This document shows positions 13,492 to 17,416 of a stretch of 17,416 bases of DNA, one piece after another; positions within the stretch are counted from its first letter, which is position 1; every line of letters begins with the position of its first letter. This stretch comes from Bacteroidales bacterium (GTDB lineage: Bacteria > Bacteroidota > Bacteroidia > Bacteroidales > UBA1715). Under the pieces are notes generated by a model. It did not search any database. It was not told the origin of the DNA and worked only from the letters and a program-made list of their open reading frames with translations. Made by a program: the position numbers and the translations under genes. The stretch lies in contig JAISIO010000134.1 in the NCBI GenBank assembly GCA_031262005.1, forward strand, positions 1 to 17,416, written 5' to 3'.

Positions 13492-14811
13492 CTATTTTCG
13501 TTTTTTCATAGTGCTATATTCAAAGGCTTCTCGCATGAGTATAATTGCTCGTTCAAGGGTTTCATTTTCTTCAAATCCGAATGAAATTCGTAACTGCCGT
13601 TGCCCTTGTTGCACCATAAATCCTTGTTGGTGGACGCAAAATTCGCCGGGAACGTAGATTAAGCGGGCATTGTTCTCTGTGTTTTTGTCAATTTCGTCAA
13701 TGCCTGTGGTGCGGCTGAGGAATTTGTAAAAATCCGACTGCGTGTGTGTGTCGGTATTTTTTGTTGTAAGGTAATAATAAAAACTTGCCTTTCCGCCGTC
13801 AATTCGTTCAATGTAGGGGGCAAGATGTGTTTCAATAGCATGGCGCACACACTGCGCTTTGTGGCGATACACTTCGAGAACCCTTGCTCGGTGCTCCTGA
13901 ATGTAATTGTGTAAAAAGCAAGCGGCAATTTCTTGATTGATAAGCGGTGCACTGAACCCAATGTCGCTCATGCGCTGAATAAGTACTGTGCTCAATTCCG
14001 AGGTTTTACAAATTGCATACCCAATGCGCAACGCAGGAGCAATAATTTTGGATAATGTGCCGACTTCTATTGCTAACCCGACTTTATCATAGAGTAGGGG
14101 TGATTGCGGTATTTCGAGGCTGGTATCGTATAATAAATCTTCGTAGGCTTTGTCGAACACCACAGGAATGTTACTGCCTCGCTGTGCGCTCAGTTCTGTT
14201 GCCAATTGCACAATTTCTTGTTTACGAGCATTACTTGTTTGCGTGGTCGAAGGATTGTTTATGGTTACAATATAAAAAAAACTGATTTCTTGTGGTGATA
14301 CACCTTTTAGTTTTTCGCGCAATATATCAACTTGTATTCCGTGTTCATCTTCGGGAATAGCAAGTATGGTAAACCCTTTGCGTTCAAGCGTTTCGGTGTA
14401 AATGTAATACATGGGGTCGGCAGTAATCACAATTCCCGGCTGTAATACATCGGCAATGGCGTCGAGAATACTTGTTGCACCATTTGCACCAATGATTATG
14501 CTTTTGTTTTTAAAATCAGCAGTTTGTAGACTATTGTTTGCAATGTAATATTGTTGAATAGCTTCCTGTAAATTCGGCGATCCTGCGGCAGCACCGTAAT
14601 TCAGAGGGTTGCGATAGATGTGCGGCTGTTGCAAAACCTGCTCAAAACACGCAAGTAATGTGTCTTGTGGAATAGTGGTATTATTCACATAGCCCACGCC
14701 GAGATTTATATCAATGCCTTCACGAAAAGTGTGTGTAAATGCTGAGGTCATGGCATTGACAGGTGAAGGGAGTACGGATTTTTGTCCGAAGTTTGATAAG
14801 AGGAATTTCAT
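13492..14811 (-). CDS. PLP-dependent aminotransferase, class I/II (fold type I)
   Basis: A 439-residue cytoplasmic enzyme of the aspartate-aminotransferase superfamily, which moves an amino group between an amino acid and a 2-oxo acid. Visible marks are NYGAAAGSPNLQEAI (71-85), the cofactor-contact segment GANGATSILDAI (108-119), the pyridine-ring aspartate D220 and Y223 in VVFDKAYEDL, the Schiff-base lysine K255 in GTLSKIIAPALRIGY, and the substrate-carboxylate arginine R408 in QLRISFGF. The usual NPTG turn reads NNPSTTQTS (185-193), with N186 in the expected place. The general layout recalls the 2-aminoadipate/kynurenine (LysN/Aro8-like) branch, but the substrate cannot be read from the sequence. 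The start is ATG 14809-14811. It is divergent from the glycosidase lipoprotein gene, with no biosynthetic partner nearby. I found no consensus promoter in front of it. Confidence 0.88.
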   Translation of the reverse strand: MKFLLSNFGQKSVLPSPVNAMTSAFTHTFREGIDINLGVGYVNNTTIPQDTLLACFEQVLQQPHIYRNPLNYGAAAGSPNLQEAIQQYYIANNSLQTADFKNKSIIIGANGATSILDAIADVLQPGIVITADPMYYIYTETLERKGFTILAIPEDEHGIQVDILREKLKGVSPQEISFFYIVTINNPSTTQTSNARKQEIVQLATELSAQRGSNIPVVFDKAYEDLLYDTSLEIPQSPLLYDKVGLAIEVGTLSKIIAPALRIGYAICKTSELSTVLIQRMSDIGFSAPLINQEIAACFLHNYIQEHRARVLEVYRHKAQCVRHAIETHLAPYIERIDGGKASFYYYLTTKNTDTHTQSDFYKFLSRTTGIDEIDKNTENNARLIYVPGEFCVHQQGFMVQQGQRQLRISFGFEENETLERAIILMREAFEYSTMKKRK

Positions 14812-14964
14812 TGTTTATTATTGTATTGTGCTTGCTAACATTCTTATTTATGTGTGTAATAGTATGAAGTTTGCGGGACATTTCAGTTGGTAGTCCGCCG
14901 TTTTGTACGTCTATTATCCGAAATTGTAAGCGATTTCTTATTTTTCTGCAAAAATAGTTTATAA

Positions 14965-14981
14965 AGTTGTAATGAACAACT
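14965..14981. repeat. Short inverted repeat in the divergent aminotransferase/glycosidase region
   Basis: AGTTGT (14965-14970) and ACAACT (14976-14981) form a perfect 6-bp palindrome with a 5-base spacer, 21 bp upstream of the -7 box of the lipoprotein gene. It could be an operator, but a match this short may be chance. Confidence 0.25.
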
Positions 14982-15002
14982 GGATTTATGCTACTATTTG
15001 CT

Positions 15003-15010
15003 TATTTTTG
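15003..15010 (+). promoter_or_regulatory. Promoter -7 element of the glycosidase lipoprotein gene
   Basis: TATTTTTG matches TAnnTTTG exactly and ends 17 bp before ATG 15028. There is no clear -33 box. It would serve both the lipoprotein and the following SGNH hydrolase gene. Confidence 0.45.
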
Positions 15011-15027
15011 TGATAAATAAATTACTG

Positions 15028-16662
15028 ATGAACAAAATTATATGTTGTATTGCGTGTATCGCTTTTTTTGCTTGTAACACACCACAGTCGCAAACAAATC
15101 AATCATGCTGTGCCGATTCTGCCTTGCTATCGCAATTTGTGCTATTGCACAATAATCAATTCCAACTACACGACACGCTCTTTCTGCCCATTATGCTTAA
15201 TTATGTGCTTGATTACCGATATATTTCCGATACTTTTGTGCTTTCTCCACATACTTATTATGAAAACAGACGAATAAAAAATTTACAAACTGCAGCCGAA
15301 ATTAACGAACGCTTTCGTGCTCATTTTGAATATATTAGAGAAATTGGCTTTAATACCCTTCGATTGTGCTTCGATCGTATGCAAGGTGAAAATTTCTATT
15401 GTGTCGATGGAAAGAAAATAAGTGTGCAAACTGATTATGAGGCTATTTTACGAGCACTCGATACGGTGGTGAACATTGCAAAGGAAAGCGATTTGAAAAT
15501 AATGTTGCTTCTACCAAACTCCATTGATAATAAGAACTTAGGTGATTTTACTACAAAACTATTGCAACATTTTTGTGCCGAACCCACAATTTTTGCCTAC
15601 GATTTTATAAACGAGCCGTTGTATTTTGACCGCAACACTTCTCGTACCAAGGAACAGGTATTTGCCATAGTAAACGAATGGAAATTACAGATGGACAGCT
15701 ATGCTCCGCATCAATTATTTACTATAGGTTTTGCAGAACCACTCGAAGTGTTTCGTTGGGATCCGCAATTATTGCCTGTGGATTTTGTGTGTTTCCATAC
15801 GTATCATCCGTTGCGCGTGCCAAACGAAATGTACTGGTACGGTACCTATATTGACAAGCCGTTTATGATAGGAGAAACAGGGTTGCCTGCCGACAATGAT
15901 TCCATATCGTATGAAGACCAACGCCGATTTATGAAAGAAAGTTATGAGTATGCACGAGATTGTGGCGCAATTGGCTACGGGTGGTGGGAGTTTCAGTATG
16001 CGCGCAACTATGCTAATATTGGCGAAGAAGCGAACGATGCACAAGCAACATATCAGGACGATTTTAATGCACGCCATATAGGATTGATAAACAATAAGGA
16101 TAGTGTAATTACGAAAAAAAACAAATACATTATATATGGTATGCCCAAGCCGGCAACGGTCGAAATAGTGCGTTTTGCCGATTATAAGGTACAAAAAAAA
16201 CGACGACCGCTGAATTATTACAATATTCTGAATTATTCCAATTTTGTGATACGTGGTTCGGTAATCAACGAGAGTACGCAGAAACCGATTGAGGGAGCTG
16301 TAATTCGAGGCTGGAATAAAGACTGGACTATAGGAGTGAATACATTTAGCGATTCATTAGGGAATTTTATGTTGTATAGTAACGATCAATGCACTCACTT
16401 TAAAATTTCTGCTCCAGGCATGACTGCTGTTACGTTTAATTATCCTAAGCTCGAATATACCGCAACAGAATGTGCGACCACTCATATCGACAGTGTTCCC
16501 AATCGCACACTTGAATACCAGCAAATAAGCTACAAACCTTTTGTAGATACTGCCACAGGTCGTTTGTTTGCTTTAAAGCCCGAATTGTTTTCCAATGCTC
16601 AATTCGCAACAAGCATACAACCTGTATATGTGAAACCTATTGCCATAGAAACAATCCCTTAA
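15028..16662 (+). CDS. Lipoprotein with GH5-like glycoside hydrolase domain and C-terminal carboxypeptidase-regulatory-like domain
   Basis: A 544-residue exported lipoprotein. The signal peptide ends in a lipobox-like FFA-C with C16 as the lipidated cysteine. The next residues (NTPQSQ) lack the acidic surface-export signal seen in many Bacteroidota lipoproteins, so a periplasm-facing location is possible. Residues about 50-370 read as a clan GH-A (beta/alpha)8 glycosidase of the GH5 kind: FNTLRLCFDR early, the acid/base E196 in DFINEPLYF, HTYHP, the nucleophile E283 in MIGETGLPAD, and GYGWWEFQYA after it. Residues about 405-480 (VIRGSVINESTQKPIEGAVI) match a carboxypeptidase-regulatory-like beta domain. 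The ATG at 15028 is chosen over an in-frame TTG at 14998 because it begins at the signal peptide and the promoter lies between the two. Substrate unknown. The SGNH hydrolase gene follows after 32 bp and is probably co-transcribed. Confidence 0.83.
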   Translation: MNKIICCIACIAFFACNTPQSQTNQSCCADSALLSQFVLLHNNQFQLHDTLFLPIMLNYVLDYRYISDTFVLSPHTYYENRRIKNLQTAAEINERFRAHFEYIREIGFNTLRLCFDRMQGENFYCVDGKKISVQTDYEAILRALDTVVNIAKESDLKIMLLLPNSIDNKNLGDFTTKLLQHFCAEPTIFAYDFINEPLYFDRNTSRTKEQVFAIVNEWKLQMDSYAPHQLFTIGFAEPLEVFRWDPQLLPVDFVCFHTYHPLRVPNEMYWYGTYIDKPFMIGETGLPADNDSISYEDQRRFMKESYEYARDCGAIGYGWWEFQYARNYANIGEEANDAQATYQDDFNARHIGLINNKDSVITKKNKYIIYGMPKPATVEIVRFADYKVQKKRRPLNYYNILNYSNFVIRGSVINESTQKPIEGAVIRGWNKDWTIGVNTFSDSLGNFMLYSNDQCTHFKISAPGMTAVTFNYPKLEYTATECATTHIDSVPNRTLEYQQISYKPFVDTATGRLFALKPELFSNAQFATSIQPVYVKPIAIETIP

Positions 16663-16694
16663 TACCACTGTTGAAAATTTGAAATTGAACCACC

Positions 16695-17416
16695 ATGAAC
16701 CCACAGCACCACCATTTGACCTATAAATTTTCTAATAGTTCGTTTCTGTTAGCCTCTTTCATAAAAAGTGCAGGGGCGATCTTTCTTTTTCTCATATTTA
16801 TTTCTTTTACTGTCTCGGCACAAGAGCCTGTGCGTGTGCTGTTTATAGGGAATAGTTTCACTTATTCTAACAATATGCCTTCTATTGTAGGAAATTTAGC
16901 ACAAGCACAAGGCAACAATGTTGTAACACAGGAATATTTGGTAGCAGGTGAACGTTTCGTGGGGCATGCTCACAGCGACAGCGTCAATAAACTGATACGG
17001 CAGGCGAATTACGATTATGTGGTGTTGCAAGGTTTTAGCCGTGAACTTACGCATAGCGATGATAGTATAGCGCAGGCTTCATTACCATATATTGAACAGC
17101 TTATAGATAGCATTCGGCATTATAATCCGACGGCAATACCAATGTTTTACATGACATGGGGCTATAAAAACGGAACAAAACAAATTACCCCTTTCGATAA
17201 TTTTGATGATATGAACACTATTATACAACAGCGATATGAAAATTTGGCGCAGCATTATGGGTGTTGGGTTGCTCCTGTTGGTGTTGCTTGGGCAGAAGTA
17301 GTACATACGCACCCTGAGATAAATTTATATACATCGGATAATTACCACCCAAGTTTAGCAGGCTCTTATTTGGCTGCTTGCACCATGTATTCCATGCTGT
17401 TCAACAAACGTTGCAA
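16695..17416 (+). CDS. Secreted SGNH/GDSL-type hydrolase (DUF4886-like), partial
   Basis: The 3' end is cut by the window edge; 240 residues are visible. A long basic/polar N-terminus (about 20 residues) leads into a hydrophobic signal segment (about 26-40) with likely cleavage at VSA-QE. Mature marks of an SGNH hydrolase are LFIGNSFTYSNNMP (nucleophile S54), VVLQGFSREL (block with G), and the late SDNYHPSLAGSY carrying D215 and H218 of the catalytic triad. Such enzymes remove acyl groups from carbohydrates or lipids; the DUF4886 branch is common in Bacteroidota polysaccharide-use regions. The ATG at 16695 is the only methionine before the signal peptide. It lies 32 bp after the glycosidase lipoprotein, so the two may cooperate on an esterified glycan, which is inference. 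The visible part already contains the whole triad, so little may be missing. Confidence 0.87.
   Translation, partial: MNPQHHHLTYKFSNSSFLLASFIKSAGAIFLFLIFISFTVSAQEPVRVLFIGNSFTYSNNMPSIVGNLAQAQGNNVVTQEYLVAGERFVGHAHSDSVNKLIRQANYDYVVLQGFSRELTHSDDSIAQASLPYIEQLIDSIRHYNPTAIPMFYMTWGYKNGTKQITPFDNFDDMNTIIQQRYENLAQHYGCWVAPVGVAWAEVVHTHPEINLYTSDNYHPSLAGSYLAACTMYSMLFNKRC

Overview
The window looks like chromosomal DNA from a member of the Bacteroidota, most likely Bacteroidales. Four things point there: six intergenic regions carry the Bacteroidota -7 promoter element (TAnnTTTG) just upstream of a gene; a giant secreted protein ends in a type IX secretion (T9SS) type B sorting domain; the partial first gene has the AmgK-like kinase sequence typical of Bacteroidales; and most genes lack Shine-Dalgarno sequences. 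The genus cannot be fixed from the sequence.

Positions 1-4105 (minus strand). argS is transcribed first. After a 109-bp gap with its own candidate promoter come four tightly spaced genes: a SiaC-family phosphoprotein, a secreted MORN-repeat protein, pcm (protein-isoaspartate methyltransferase), and an AmgK-like sugar-kinase/phosphotransferase that runs off the left edge. The last four are probably one operon.

Positions 4106-10784. A 385-bp divergent control region holds opposing -7 elements for argS and for the next gene, a tandem near-repeat and a perfect 9-bp inverted repeat. It drives a 2097-residue secreted protein on the plus strand: signal peptide, seven RCC1-like propeller repeats, a beta-rich domain, many Ig-like modules with paired cysteines, a PKD-like domain and a T9SS type B C-terminal domain. 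It is probably a surface or secreted adhesin-like protein.

Positions 10785-11773. A small AT-rich islet with different arginine codon use. It holds a membrane-anchored hypothetical gene interrupted by a single-base frameshift and a small basic ORF. It looks acquired.

Positions 11774-14811 (minus strand). Three separately promoted or separately spaced genes: a solitary hisA, an ECF sigma factor with a textbook TTTG-N19-TATATTTG promoter and an unusually strong AGGAGG ribosome binding site, and a fold-type I PLP aminotransferase.

Positions 15028-17416 (plus strand). A lipoprotein with a GH5-like (beta/alpha)8 glycosidase domain and a C-terminal carboxypeptidase-regulatory-like beta domain, followed 32 bp later by a secreted SGNH hydrolase (DUF4886-like) cut by the right edge. 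They are plausibly co-transcribed and may act on glycans or glycan esters.

No rRNA, tRNA, CRISPR array, transposase or phage gene was seen. I found no convincing new multi-gene system. The most unusual items are the RCC1/Ig/T9SS giant, the frameshifted islet, the orphan SiaC with its phospho-threonine motif, and the strong Shine-Dalgarno on the sigma factor.
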